Assembly: GCF_003119115.1 (NCBI RefSeq)
Contig: NZ_CP022366.1
Span: 596,877-660,876, forward strand
DNA from: Azospirillum sp. TSH58
GTDB taxonomy: Bacteria; Pseudomonadota; Alphaproteobacteria; Azospirillales; Azospirillaceae
DNA length: 64,000 bases
Direction: 5' to 3'
The notes under the pieces are model-generated. The model did no database searches. It was not told where the DNA came from and saw only the letters and a list, made by a program, of their open reading frames with translations. The translations under genes were made by a program, and so were the position numbers. This document shows, in pieces, positions 17,351 to 28,892 of the stretch; within the stretch, counting starts at the first letter, position 1; every line of letters starts with the position of its first letter.

Positions 17351-18058
17351 ATGGACGACATCGCCGCCAAAGCACCCAAGACCCACTACACCTCGGCCGA
17401 GGTCACGGCCCTGTCGCATCTCTACAGGGCCGAGATCTACCGCAGCACCGTCTGGCGCACCCGGCTGGACGCCACCACCAACTGGGCGGTGGTGACCACC
17501 GGCATCGCCCTGTCGCTGACCTTCAGCAGCGCCACCGCCTCTCCCCTGCCGCTGGTGCTGGTGGGGCTGCTGGTCGCCGTGTTCCTCTACATCGAGGCGC
17601 GGCGCTACCGCTTCTTCGACTTCTGGCGAATCCGCGCCCATGTGCTGGAGCTGTATTTCCTCGGCCCGATCCTGCGCGGCCAGGGCGACCAGTTCGCCCG
17701 GGGCTGGAACGAGACGCTGTTCCAGGACTACCAGAACCCCAACCTGCACATCACCTACCTGGAGGCGGTGGGCCGCCGGCTGCGGCGGAACTACGGCTGG
17801 ATTTTCCTGATCCAGGTGGTGGCCTATCTGGGAAAGCTGATGATCCACCCGGTCCCGCTGTCGAGCCTGGACGAGCTGTTCGCGCGGGCGACCATCGGGC
17901 CGGTGCCGGGGCAGATCGTCCTGCTCTGCGGCCTCGCCTTCCACGGCACCTGGATGGCCATCGCCTTCCGGACCTTCCGCAGCCGCCGCGGCGCCGACCG
18001 CGAGCGCCCGCCGCAGCCGGCCACCGACGCCGTGCTCGATCTGGCCCGCGGTCCGTGA
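17351..18058 (+). CDS. DUF2270 integral membrane protein
   Basis: A 235-residue inner-membrane protein of the DUF2270 family. The conserved opening LYRAEIYRSTVWRTRLDATT is at about 24-43. It is followed by two paired hydrophobic segments (WAVVTTGIALSLTF and LPLVLVGLLVAVFLYIEARR), the conserved FFDFWRIRAHVLELYFLGP, and two more membrane segments near 145-165 and 190-210. The family's function is not known to me. It lies 53 bases after bioB on the same strand and could be co-transcribed, but no biotin link is evident. Confidence 0.85.
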   Translation: MDDIAAKAPKTHYTSAEVTALSHLYRAEIYRSTVWRTRLDATTNWAVVTTGIALSLTFSSATASPLPLVLVGLLVAVFLYIEARRYRFFDFWRIRAHVLELYFLGPILRGQGDQFARGWNETLFQDYQNPNLHITYLEAVGRRLRRNYGWIFLIQVVAYLGKLMIHPVPLSSLDELFARATIGPVPGQIVLLCGLAFHGTWMAIAFRTFRSRRGADRERPPQPATDAVLDLARGP

Positions 18059-18337
18059 GGCCCGCGGCGGATTTCCCTTTTTGCGCAAGGGATAAGGGGT
18101 AGTTTTCCGTCCGGCCTGCCCCTTCTGCGCGCCGTGGCATAAATGGGATCAGCACCGTCGCGCTCACGCTATGCAACGGATCGTCTTGTGTTCTCCTTCC
18201 GCGGGGGGCTAGAAGGGGCTCCATCGGATGCGGTTGCGCGGTCATACCAGAAGGACACCCGTTCGCCGGGCTGATCTTCACCGGTTCCCCGCACAGCCGA
18301 CGGCCGGACGACCATAGAGGTGAACGAGGATTTCACG

Positions 18338-21031
<2,694 letters not shown>

Positions 21032-21047
21032 CCGGTACCCGACGACG

Positions 21048-21080
21048 CGAAGGCCCCCACCCCGGGGGCCTTCGTTTTTT
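21048..21080 (+). terminator. Rho-independent terminator of ppdK
   Basis: A perfect 11-bp stem, CGAAGGCCCCC (21048-21058) with GGGGGCCTTCG (21064-21074), has a 5-base loop and is followed by six T. It begins 17 bases after the ppdK stop. The T-run touches the spacer before the next gene, whose GTG start is at 21094. Confidence 0.95.
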
Positions 21081-21093
21081 GAGGGATGGTTCC

Positions 21094-22176
21094 GTGGACA
21101 CTGACGCCGCCCTTCCGACCCGGCACATCGACCTGTTGACCGAACGCCTCGGCGCCTGCCTCGACGAGGGCGACGGTCCCGCCGCGGCCAGCGCCGCGGT
21201 GGTGGCGGTCCGTTCGGGTCCACGCTCCTGGACCGCCGGCCTCGCCCGCGGCGGCGCGGCGCAGCCGCCGGTCACGACCCGCTTCCTCGTCTACAGCATC
21301 ACCAAGACCCTGACCGCCGCCGCCCTGCTGCGCCTGTGCGGGCGCGGCCTGATCGACCCCGACGCCCCGCTGGACCGCTGGCTGCCGGACTTCGCGGCGG
21401 CCGACCGGATCACACTGACCCAGCTGCTCGGCCACCGCGCGGGCCTGCGCAATTACGGCGGCAGCCCCGCCTATCACGCCGCCGTGCGGGCGGGCGAGGA
21501 GCCGTGGAGCGAGGACGGCTTCCTGGAGCGCTGCCGCGCCGCCGACCTGTTCGCCCCGCCGGGGCGGGAGTTTTCCTATTCCAACATCGGCTATCTGCTG
21601 GCGAAGCGGGTGCTGGAGCGGGCCTCCGGCCTGCCCTTCGCCCAGGCGCTCGACCGCGAGCTGTTCGGGCCGCTCGGCCTGACCGGCTGGTCGGTGCCGA
21701 CGGAGCGCGGCGACCTGTCCGGCCTGTGGACCGGCCCCAGCCCCTATCTCGGCGGGAAGGACGGTCCGCCCGCCGACGTGGCCGCCCTCTACCATCCCGG
21801 CTGGGTGGCCCATGGCGTGGTGGCGGCGACGGCGCAGGACATCGCCGGCCTTCTCCACGCGCTGTTCGCGGGCGGCATGCTGCCCGGCGCCCTGGCGGCG
21901 CGGATGCACGACTCCCTCCCGGTGCCGGGGACGATGCGCGGGCGCCCCTGGGTCGAGCCGGGCTACGGCCTCGGCCTGATGGTGGAGCGCGACGGGCAGG
22001 CCGGACCCTACTGGGGGCACACCGGCGGCGGGCCCGGCGGCTCGGCCTGCGGCTATCACTTTCCCGCCCGCAAGCCGGGGGAGGAGCCGGTGACCGTTGC
22101 CCTCTTCACCGATGGCGAGGACAACGACCAGGCGGAATGGATGACCGTGGAGGCCGCGGAAATCCTGCGGGAGTGA
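21094..22176 (+). CDS. Serine hydrolase (beta-lactamase class C fold)
   Basis: A 360-residue protein of the class C beta-lactamase / D-alanyl-D-alanine carboxypeptidase fold. The nucleophile motif SxxK is SITK in VYSITKTLTAAAL, the second motif is YSN in FSYSNIGYLLAKRVLE, and the third is HTGG in GHTGGGPGG. No signal peptide is visible, so a cytoplasmic esterase or peptidase role is more likely than a cell-wall role. The GTG at 21094 follows GAGGGATGG and starts right after the ppdK terminator; expression therefore probably depends on read-through or a promoter close to the terminator. The substrate is unknown. Confidence 0.88.
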   Translation: MDTDAALPTRHIDLLTERLGACLDEGDGPAAASAAVVAVRSGPRSWTAGLARGGAAQPPVTTRFLVYSITKTLTAAALLRLCGRGLIDPDAPLDRWLPDFAAADRITLTQLLGHRAGLRNYGGSPAYHAAVRAGEEPWSEDGFLERCRAADLFAPPGREFSYSNIGYLLAKRVLERASGLPFAQALDRELFGPLGLTGWSVPTERGDLSGLWTGPSPYLGGKDGPPADVAALYHPGWVAHGVVAATAQDIAGLLHALFAGGMLPGALAARMHDSLPVPGTMRGRPWVEPGYGLGLMVERDGQAGPYWGHTGGGPGGSACGYHFPARKPGEEPVTVALFTDGEDNDQAEWMTVEAAEILRE

Positions 22177-22182
22177 CCCCCG

Positions 22183-22845
22183 TCAGCGCCGGTCGAACAG
22201 CTCCATCTCCCCCTCCATGGGGGTGCGCCGCAGCGCCTGGAGATAGTCCATCTCCTGATGCACCGTCTCGCGCTCCGCCTCGGGGCGCAGCAGGCGGCGG
22301 AAGGCCCGGCCGGTGGCCGGGAAGAAATGGACGCGCCGTCCCTTGTCGCCGCCCAGATCCTGAACGGCCAGCGCCAACCCCTCCCGCCGCACATAGTCCA
22401 CCGCGAAGGCGGCGTTGGCGGCGCCGACGTCCAGGCTGGTGTCGATGACGCGGGCCGCCCCGAACAGCTTGACCTCCATCCGCTCGCGCCGGGCGCCGCG
22501 CTCCAGCAGGTCGTTGATCAGCCACTCCATCGCCACGCTGCCGTAGCGGGTCGCCACCCCATACCCCTCGCCGCCGGACGGGGAGCCCGGCAGCAGGAAA
22601 TGGTTCATGCCACCGACCCGGGCCACCGGATCGTTGATGCAGGCGGCGACGCAGGAGCCGAGCGTGGTCACCAGCATGTCGTCGTCGCGGCCGGAAATCC
22701 GGTGATGGCCCAGCACGACCGGCACCACATAGGCCCCGAACTCGCGGTCCAGATAGCTGCCGTCCGCGCGCGGCCCGTCGCTTTCCGCGCCGCGACCATC
22801 GATTCCGGCGGAGGTTTGGAAGTGAAACGGTCCGGACAGCGGCAT
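22183..22845 (-). CDS. cheD: Chemoreceptor glutamine deamidase CheD-like
   Basis: CheD deamidates glutamines in methyl-accepting chemotaxis proteins and can bind CheC or CheY-P. The catalytic Cys lies in TTLGSCVAACINDP and the His in GGMNHFLLPG; KLFGAARV and VHFFPATGRAFRRLL are also family-like. The product is about 220 residues, longer than the usual 160-200, because of an N-terminal extension. The start is uncertain: ATG 22845 is preferred, TTG 22890 lies in an AT-rich stretch without a ribosome site. No other chemotaxis gene is nearby, so it is an orphan copy that may act on receptors encoded elsewhere. It converges on the serine hydrolase with 6 bases between. Confidence 0.85.
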   Translation of the reverse strand: MPLSGPFHFQTSAGIDGRGAESDGPRADGSYLDREFGAYVVPVVLGHHRISGRDDDMLVTTLGSCVAACINDPVARVGGMNHFLLPGSPSGGEGYGVATRYGSVAMEWLINDLLERGARRERMEVKLFGAARVIDTSLDVGAANAAFAVDYVRREGLALAVQDLGGDKGRRVHFFPATGRAFRRLLRPEAERETVHQEMDYLQALRRTPMEGEMELFDRR

Positions 22846-22954
22846 CACCGTCAGCCTGCAAGGGACAAAGGCATCGACGATGGTAATCAACAGTAATTAA
22901 AGAAAATACAACAAGTCCGCACGCCCCGCCGTCTTTCCAACGTCGGCAGCCGCG

Positions 22955-23488
22955 TCACAGCGGCACGATCCAGCACGCCTCCCGCCCCTTCGGCGCGGCG
23001 CGCGCCCGCAGCAGCACGCGCTGCCCGGATTCCAGCCCGGTCAGATTGCAGCGGCGCAGGATGCTCTTGTGGACGAAGACGTCCTTGGCCCCGTCGTCCG
23101 CCGTGACGAACCCGAAGCCCTGCTCCGGCTTGAACCACTTCACGGTGCCCGTCAGTTCCTCCTCGGGGCCGGACGTCGGGTCGCGGCGCGGGGCGCGGCT
23201 CTCGGCGGGCGTGCCGGTGCTCAGCACCTCCAGGATGTCGGCCACCTGCGGCCCCTTGGCCCCCGGAACCACCCGGCACAGAAGCTCCGCCCCCTCGCCG
23301 ACCTCGTGCAGCCCGGCCCGGTTGAGAACGGAGATGTGCAGGAAGGCGTCGGTCGTCCCGTCCTGCGGCGCCGCGAAGCCGAAGCCCTTGACCGGATCGA
23401 ACCATTTCACCAGGACGCGAACCTGGACGCCCTCGCCCGAGAAGGGAGCGTCCAGGACGCCGCTGGAATGTGAATCGGCTGTAGACAC
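22955..23488 (-). CDS. Tandem cold-shock domain protein
   Basis: A 177-residue protein with two cold-shock domains, at about 22-90 and 111-177. Both carry RNA-binding motifs: KGFGFAAP with DAFLHISV in the first, QGFGFVTADD with DVFVHKSI in the second. They are joined by a Pro/Arg/Thr-rich linker. Double-CSD proteins are common in alphaproteobacteria and probably act as RNA chaperones or antiterminators. The GTG start at 23488 is preceded by a small hairpin, CCGAAAGGTTCGG, which contains the only AAGG-like ribosome site. The 292-bp upstream gap holds an AT-richer patch near 23571-23620 that could be its leader and promoter. Confidence 0.9.
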   Translation of the reverse strand: MSTADSHSSGVLDAPFSGEGVQVRVLVKWFDPVKGFGFAAPQDGTTDAFLHISVLNRAGLHEVGEGAELLCRVVPGAKGPQVADILEVLSTGTPAESRAPRRDPTSGPEEELTGTVKWFKPEQGFGFVTADDGAKDVFVHKSILRRCNLTGLESGQRVLLRARAAPKGREACWIVPL

Positions 23489-23780
23489 GAGTCCGAACCT
23501 TTCGGTCGAGGCGCCAGGCGCGGTGAACGGGTTCGGCGCCGCCCGGCCGAGCCGGATCGTCCGCCAGGCATGATTTTAGCCACACAGAAAATAGGGGTTC
23601 CAGCGTAATTTTTTCTTCACACCCGCCCTTTGCCTCTGGCGGCGGGACCGTCACAGGGACCATTTCTCCGGATGACGGGTTACAAAAAGGGCTACAATGC
23701 GCCAAAGGCCCCCCAACAAGCCCGAACGGGCACCGGGGCCGATCAAAAACCGAATAAGAACGAACATGGGAGGGAAAACG

Positions 23781-25484
23781 ATGATGGGGGATGCGGCCCG
23801 CAAACTGCCGGACCAGAGCTGGACCCTGGGTTATCCGCCCGACGTGGACTGGAACGCGCCGATTCCGGTGAAACCGCTGACCGCGCTGCTGGAGGACGCA
23901 GCGGCCCGTTTCGCGGAACGCCCCTTCCTGGACTTCATGGGCAAACGCACGACCTACGCGGAGGTGGCGCGGATGGTGGAGCGCGCCGCCCGAGGCTTCC
24001 AGGCGATCGGCGTCGGCAAGGGCGTGCGCGTCGGGCTGTTCCTGCCCAACACGCCCTATTACGTGATCTGCTACTTCGCGATCCTGAAGGCCGGCGGGAC
24101 GGTGGTGAACTTCAACCCCCTCTACGCCGAGCGGGAGCTGCATCACCAGATCACCGACAGCGGCGTCGAGCTGATGGTCACGCTCGACCTCAAGGTCCTC
24201 TACGGCAAGATGGCGCGGATGCTCGCCGAATCGGGGCTGAAGCGGCTGGTGATCTGCCCGATGGCCGACATCCTGCCCTTCCCCAAGAACTGGCTGTTCC
24301 CCATCGCGAAGCGGGCGGAGGTCGCGCGCATCCCCGCGGACGACCGCCACCTGTCCTTCCGCCAGCTGGTCGCCAACGACGGCGCCCCGAAACCGGTCGC
24401 CATCGACCCGGTGGAGGATGTGGCGGTGCTGCAATACACCGGCGGCACCACCGGCGTGCCCAAGGGCGCCATGCTGACCCACGCCAACCTCTACGCCAAC
24501 ACCGAGCAGTGCAGCCTGTGGTTCGTCGGCGCGCGGCAGGGGGAGGAGCGGATGCTGGGCGTGCTGCCCTTCTTCCACGTCTTCGCCATGACGGTGGTGA
24601 TGAACTTCAGCATCCGCATCGGGGCGGAGATCGTGATGCTGCCGCGCTTCGAGCTGGATCAGGTGATGGAGACCATCCACGCCAGGAAGCCGACGCTGTT
24701 CCCGGCGGTGCCGACCATCTACACGGCGATCAACCACCACAAGCATCTGGAGAAGTACGACCTCTCCTCGATCCGCTACTGCCTGTCGGGCGGCGCCCCC
24801 CTGCCGGTGGAGGTGAAGGAGGCGTTCGAGCGGAACACCGGCTGCGTGCTGGTGGAGGGCTACGGCCTGTCCGAGTCCTCGCCCGTCGCCACGGCGAATC
24901 CGGTGTCCGGGCTGAACAAGGCCGGCTCCATCGGGCTGCCCCTGCCCGGCACGATGATCGAGATCGTCAGCCTGGAGGAGCCGCGCCGCGTCCTGCCCGT
25001 CGGCGAGAAGGGCGAGGTGTGCATCCGCGGCCCGCAGGTGATGAAGGGCTACTGGAACAAGCCGTCCGAAACGGCGCTGACCCTGGTGGACGGGCGCCTG
25101 CACACCGGCGACGTCGGCTACATGGACGAGGACGGCTACACCCACATCGTCGACCGCATCAAGGACATGATCCTGTGCAGCGGCTTCAACGTCTACCCGC
25201 GCAACGTCGAGGAGGCGATCTACCTGCACCCCGCCGTCGCCGAATGCGTGGTCGCCGGCCTGCCCGACGAGTACCGCGGCCAGACGGTGAAGGCCTACAT
25301 CCGCGTCGACGACGGCAAGACCCTGACGCGGGAGGAGCTGATCGACTTCCTCAAGGACAAGCTCTCGCCCATCGAGATGCCCAAGGCGGTCGAGTTCCGC
25401 GGCGAGCTGCCCAAGACGATGATCGGCAAGCTGTCGCGCAAGGCCCTGCTCGACGAGGAGGAGGAGCGGCGGAAGGGTGCATGA
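23781..25484 (+). CDS. Long-chain fatty acid-CoA ligase
   Basis: An AMP-forming acyl-CoA synthetase of 567 residues that activates fatty acids with ATP and CoA. The AMP-binding motif YTGGTTGVPKG begins at residue 219. GYGLSESSP, the hinge segment DRIKDMILCSGFNVYP and the C-terminal Lys in the PKTMIGKLSRKAL loop are all present, so it should be active. The ATG at 23781 is chosen for GGGAGGG 6 bases upstream; an adjacent ATG lies at 23784. It resembles FadD-type ligases, but chain length cannot be read from sequence. It is a single gene, followed by a palindromic repeat. Confidence 0.93.
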   Translation: MMGDAARKLPDQSWTLGYPPDVDWNAPIPVKPLTALLEDAAARFAERPFLDFMGKRTTYAEVARMVERAARGFQAIGVGKGVRVGLFLPNTPYYVICYFAILKAGGTVVNFNPLYAERELHHQITDSGVELMVTLDLKVLYGKMARMLAESGLKRLVICPMADILPFPKNWLFPIAKRAEVARIPADDRHLSFRQLVANDGAPKPVAIDPVEDVAVLQYTGGTTGVPKGAMLTHANLYANTEQCSLWFVGARQGEERMLGVLPFFHVFAMTVVMNFSIRIGAEIVMLPRFELDQVMETIHARKPTLFPAVPTIYTAINHHKHLEKYDLSSIRYCLSGGAPLPVEVKEAFERNTGCVLVEGYGLSESSPVATANPVSGLNKAGSIGLPLPGTMIEIVSLEEPRRVLPVGEKGEVCIRGPQVMKGYWNKPSETALTLVDGRLHTGDVGYMDEDGYTHIVDRIKDMILCSGFNVYPRNVEEAIYLHPAVAECVVAGLPDEYRGQTVKAYIRVDDGKTLTREELIDFLKDKLSPIEMPKAVEFRGELPKTMIGKLSRKALLDEEEERRKGA

Positions 25485-25574
25485 GCGACCGCGTGCCCTT
25501 CCGGAACCGCAGGGTGCGCCATACGCCCCCAGGGCTCCGAACTCAGCTTCATGTTCGGCTCACCCTGCATCGAA

Positions 25575-25701
25575 TAACCCTCTCCCCTCCGGGGAGAGGG
25601 TGGCCCGGAGGGCCGGTGAGGGGGAAACGCCGCCGCTTTGCAGGGCTGATCCGGCCTTCGGCCGCCCCCTCATCCTAACCGTCTCCGCAGGGGGGAGAAG
25701 G
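25575..25701. repeat. Palindromic repeat, copy 2, in the 353-bp gap before hldD
   Basis: This copy starts with CCCTCTCCCCTCCGGGGAGA (25578-25597) and contains GGTGAGGGGG (25615-25624). It ends with the complementary CCCCCTCATCC and GTCTCCGCAGGGGGGAGA (to 25698), so the ends can pair into a long cruciform or RNA hairpin. It fills most of the gap between the acyl-CoA ligase stop (25484) and hldD (25838); the rest, 25702-25837, holds the hldD leader with no further clear signal. It could act as a transcript 3-prime stabiliser or terminator. Confidence 0.8.
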
Positions 25702-25837
25702 AATGAGCGTCGTCTCGATTGGCGTTGTTAACCTGAGTTCGAAGCCCTGATACGCCCCACCCCACCTTGCGGCCCCGCCCCCCGGACCCTATAAGGACGC
25801 TCGTCCTTTCTTTCGGTCCGGCGGCAAGGAAAAGCGC

Positions 25838-26824
25838 ATGATCGTGGTCACCGGTGGGGCCGGTTTCATCGGCTCGAACCTCGTGGCGGCCCTGGCCGCG
25901 CGCGGGATCACCAACGTCGCGGTGATCGACCGCTTCGGCGACGGGGAGAAGTGGCAGAATCTCGCCAAGCGGGAACTCGCCACCCTCGTCGCGCCGGAAA
26001 ACGCGCTGGCCTTCCTCGACCAGCACGCCGCGGAGATCGACGTGATCTTCCACCTCGGCGCCATCTCGGCGACGACGGAGCGCGACGTGGACCGGATCGT
26101 CGCCAACAACGTGGCGCTGACGCTGGACCTCTGGCGCTGGTCCTCGTGGCGGGGCGCCCGGCTGATCTACGCCTCCTCCGCCGCGACCTACGGCGACGGC
26201 TCCGCCGGCTTCGACGACGATGGCTCGCCGGAAGCGCTGGCGGCCCTGCGCCCGCTCAACGCCTATGGCTGGTCCAAGCATCTGATCGACCGCCGCGTCG
26301 CCCGCGTGGTGAGCGAGGGCGACATCGTCCCGCCGCAGTGGGCGGGCCTGAAGTTCTTCAACGTCTACGGCCCCAACGAGCGGCACAAGGACGACATGAT
26401 GAGCGTCGTCGCCAAGCTGCACCCCAGGCTCACGGCCGGGGAGCCGGCGCGGCTGTTCAAGTCGCACCGCCCGGAGTTCGAGGACGGCGGGCAGCTCCGC
26501 GACTTCATCTTCGTGGACGACTGCGTGGCGGTGATGCTGTGGCTGTACGACAACCCGCAGGTCAGCGGGCTGTTCAACGTCGGCACCGGCAAGGCGCGCA
26601 GCTTCAAGGATCTGGCGCTCGCCACCTTCGCCGCGCTGGGGCTGGAGCCGCGGGTCGAGTATTTCGACATGCCGGCCGAGCTTCAGGGCAAGTACCAGTA
26701 TTTCACCGAGGCGCGCACCGAACGCCTGCGCGCCGCCGGATTCGACCAGCCCTTCACCGAGCTGGAGGAGGGCGTGCGCCGCTACGTCCAGGATTTCCTG
26801 TCGCAGCCCGACCCCTACCGCTGA
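25838..26824 (+). CDS. hldD: ADP-L-glycero-D-manno-heptose 6-epimerase
   Basis: HldD epimerises ADP-D-glycero-D-manno-heptose to the L form for the LPS inner core. It has 328 residues, an extended SDR with TGGAGFIGSNL at 5-15, HLGAISATTE (substrate loop), a Tyr-Gly-Trp-Ser-Lys catalytic motif in LNAYGWSKHLID, and FFNVYGPNE. LRDFIFVDDCV and KYQYFTEARTERLRAAGF complete the family pattern. The start has AAGGAAAAG upstream. It is followed after 58 bases by lgt, and the run hldD-lgt-midA-pgeF probably forms an envelope-related operon. Confidence 0.95.
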   Translation: MIVVTGGAGFIGSNLVAALAARGITNVAVIDRFGDGEKWQNLAKRELATLVAPENALAFLDQHAAEIDVIFHLGAISATTERDVDRIVANNVALTLDLWRWSSWRGARLIYASSAATYGDGSAGFDDDGSPEALAALRPLNAYGWSKHLIDRRVARVVSEGDIVPPQWAGLKFFNVYGPNERHKDDMMSVVAKLHPRLTAGEPARLFKSHRPEFEDGGQLRDFIFVDDCVAVMLWLYDNPQVSGLFNVGTGKARSFKDLALATFAALGLEPRVEYFDMPAELQGKYQYFTEARTERLRAAGFDQPFTELEEGVRRYVQDFLSQPDPYR

Positions 26825-26882
26825 CGGTTCCGCCTCTCCCCGACCGGGGAAACGCCGAAACAACATAAGGCACCCGCCGCGC

Positions 26883-27689
26883 ATGCTCGCCATCGCCTTC
26901 CCCGCCATCGACCCCGTGGCGTTCGAACTCGGGCCGATCGTCATCCGCTGGTACGCGCTGGCCTATCTGGCGGGCTTCGTGCTCGGCTGGCGCTACTGCC
27001 TGGCGCTGGCCCGCAGCACGCCGGGCCGCCCCTCGGCGGAGGATTACGACGACTTCCTGACCTGGGCCGTGGTCGGCGTCATCCTGGGCGGGCGGATCGG
27101 CTACGTGCTGTTCTACAACCTGCCCTTCTACCTCCAGAATCCGCTCGACGCGCTGATGGTCTGGCACGGCGGCATGTCCTTCCACGGCGGCCTGATCGGC
27201 GTGTTGGGCGCGATCCTGCTGTTCTGCTGGAAGCGCGGCCTGTCGCCGCTGGCCTTCGGCGACCTGATCGCGGCGGCGGCCCCCATCGGCCTGTTCTTCG
27301 GCCGCATCGCCAACTTCATCAACGGCGAGCTGTACGGCCGCCCGGCGCCCGACGTGTCCTGGGCGGTGGTGTTCCCGCGCGACCCGCTCCAGGTGCCGCG
27401 GCACCCCAGTCAGCTCTATGAAGCCTTTCTGGAGGGGGCGGTCCTGTTCGTCCTCCTGGCCATTCTGGTGCGGATGCCCGCCGTGCGCGGGCGGGCCGGC
27501 ATGACGGCGGGCATCTTCTTCATCGGCTACGGCCTGTCGCGAATCATCGCGGAGTTCTTCCGCGAGCCGGACGCGCAGCTCGGCTTCCTCTACGCCGGGG
27601 CGACGATGGGACAACTTCTGTCCGTGCCGATGGTTCTGTTCGGTGTCTGGCTGGTCGCCCAGGCCCGCCGCCGCCCCGCCGCCGTCTGA
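26883..27689 (+). CDS. lgt: Prolipoprotein diacylglyceryl transferase
   Basis: Lgt transfers diacylglycerol from phosphatidylglycerol to the cysteine of prolipoproteins in the inner membrane, the first step of lipoprotein maturation. It has 268 residues with about seven membrane segments. The signature GRIANFINGELYGR is at 140-153, with the conserved HGGMSFHGG at 95-103 and PRHPSQLYEA further on. It sits between hldD and the MidA-like gene, with 17 bases to the latter. Confidence 0.96.
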   Translation: MLAIAFPAIDPVAFELGPIVIRWYALAYLAGFVLGWRYCLALARSTPGRPSAEDYDDFLTWAVVGVILGGRIGYVLFYNLPFYLQNPLDALMVWHGGMSFHGGLIGVLGAILLFCWKRGLSPLAFGDLIAAAAPIGLFFGRIANFINGELYGRPAPDVSWAVVFPRDPLQVPRHPSQLYEAFLEGAVLFVLLAILVRMPAVRGRAGMTAGIFFIGYGLSRIIAEFFREPDAQLGFLYAGATMGQLLSVPMVLFGVWLVAQARRRPAAV

Positions 27690-27706
27690 GTTCGCAAGGT
27701 TCCGCC

Positions 27707-28846
27707 ATGAGTGACGCCCCGGACAGCCTCGCCCACCACCTCGCCCGCCGCATCCTGATGGACGGGCCGCTGTCGGTCGCCGCCTTCATGGCGGAGGCGT
27801 TGGGGCATCCGCGCTTCGGCTACTACATGCGCCAGGACCCCTTCGGCGTGTCCGGCGACTTCACCACCGCTCCGGAAATCAGCCAGATGTTCGGCGAGCT
27901 GGCCGGGCTGTGGTGCGTCGACACCTGGGCGCGGCTGGGCGGCCCCGCCCCCTTCCATCTGGTGGAGCTGGGGCCGGGCCGCGGCACGCTGATGCAGGAC
28001 GCCCTGCGCGCCGCCGCGCTCGTCCCCGCCTTCCGCGACGCCGCCCGGGTCCATCTCGTGGAGACCAGCCCGACGCTGCGCGCCCGCCAGCAGGAAACGC
28101 TGGCCGGCGTTCCGGTCACGTGGCACGACCGGCTGGAGGACGTGCCCGCGGGCCCGACCTTGATCCTCGCCAACGAGTTCTTCGACGCCCTGCCCATCCG
28201 TCAGGTCCAGAAGACCAACCACGGCTGGTTCGAGCGGCTGGTCGACCTCGACCCCGCCGCGCCCGCCAATACGCCGGCCGACACGCCCCGCTTCCGCTTC
28301 GTCCTGGAGGCCTTCGGCAGCGCCGGCGCCCGGCTGATCCCGCCGGCCCTGCGCGACGCGCCGGAGGGCAGCGTGGTCGAGGTCTCCCCGGCCTCCCAGG
28401 CGGTGGCCCGCCTGATCGGGGAGCGTCTGGCCGCCCACCCCGGCGCGGCCCTGGTGATCGACTACGGCTACCGCGGCGGGCCGGCGGTCGGCGACACGCT
28501 CCAGGCGCTGCGCCGCCACGCCTACGCCCCGGTGCTGGACGCGCCGGGCGAGGCCGACCTGACCGCCCATGTGGACTTCGCCGCCATCGCCGCCGCCGCG
28601 CGCGAGAGCGGGGCGGAGAGCTTCGGGCCGGTGGACCAGGGCGACTGGCTCGCCCGATTGGGAATCCAGCCGCGCGCCGCCGCGCTGAAGCGCGGCGCGA
28701 CGGCCAAGCAGGCCGCGGACATCGACTCCGCACTGGCCCGCTTGATCGCGCCCGACCAAATGGGCACCCTCTTCAAGGTGGTGGCCCTCGCCTCCCCCGG
28801 CCTGGGGCCTCCGGCGGGCTTCGAAAGCCCGGAACCGGCATCCTAG
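27707..28846 (+). CDS. MidA-family SAM-dependent methyltransferase
   Basis: A 379-residue class I methyltransferase of the MidA/NDUFAF7 family. NDUFAF7 methylates an arginine of complex I subunit NDUFS2 in mitochondria; the bacterial relatives may act on NADH dehydrogenase, which is inference here. Family features are YYMRQDPFGVSGDFTTAPEI (near 31-50), the SAM motif VELGPGRGTLMQD, ILANEFFDALP and VIDYGYRGGPAVGDTLQA. The ATG has AAGG upstream. It lies in the lgt-pgeF run, the common alphaproteobacterial gene order lgt-midA-pgeF. Confidence 0.92.
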   Translation: MSDAPDSLAHHLARRILMDGPLSVAAFMAEALGHPRFGYYMRQDPFGVSGDFTTAPEISQMFGELAGLWCVDTWARLGGPAPFHLVELGPGRGTLMQDALRAAALVPAFRDAARVHLVETSPTLRARQQETLAGVPVTWHDRLEDVPAGPTLILANEFFDALPIRQVQKTNHGWFERLVDLDPAAPANTPADTPRFRFVLEAFGSAGARLIPPALRDAPEGSVVEVSPASQAVARLIGERLAAHPGAALVIDYGYRGGPAVGDTLQALRRHAYAPVLDAPGEADLTAHVDFAAIAAAARESGAESFGPVDQGDWLARLGIQPRAAALKRGATAKQAADIDSALARLIAPDQMGTLFKVVALASPGLGPPAGFESPEPAS

Positions 28847-28892
28847 ACACTGGCATCCGAACAAGAGACCGCGACAGCAAAGGGACGGGTTC

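Noticed and set aside
25702..25837. Small gene between the repeat and hldD
   Set aside because: Short frames only, no ribosome site with a plausible start.
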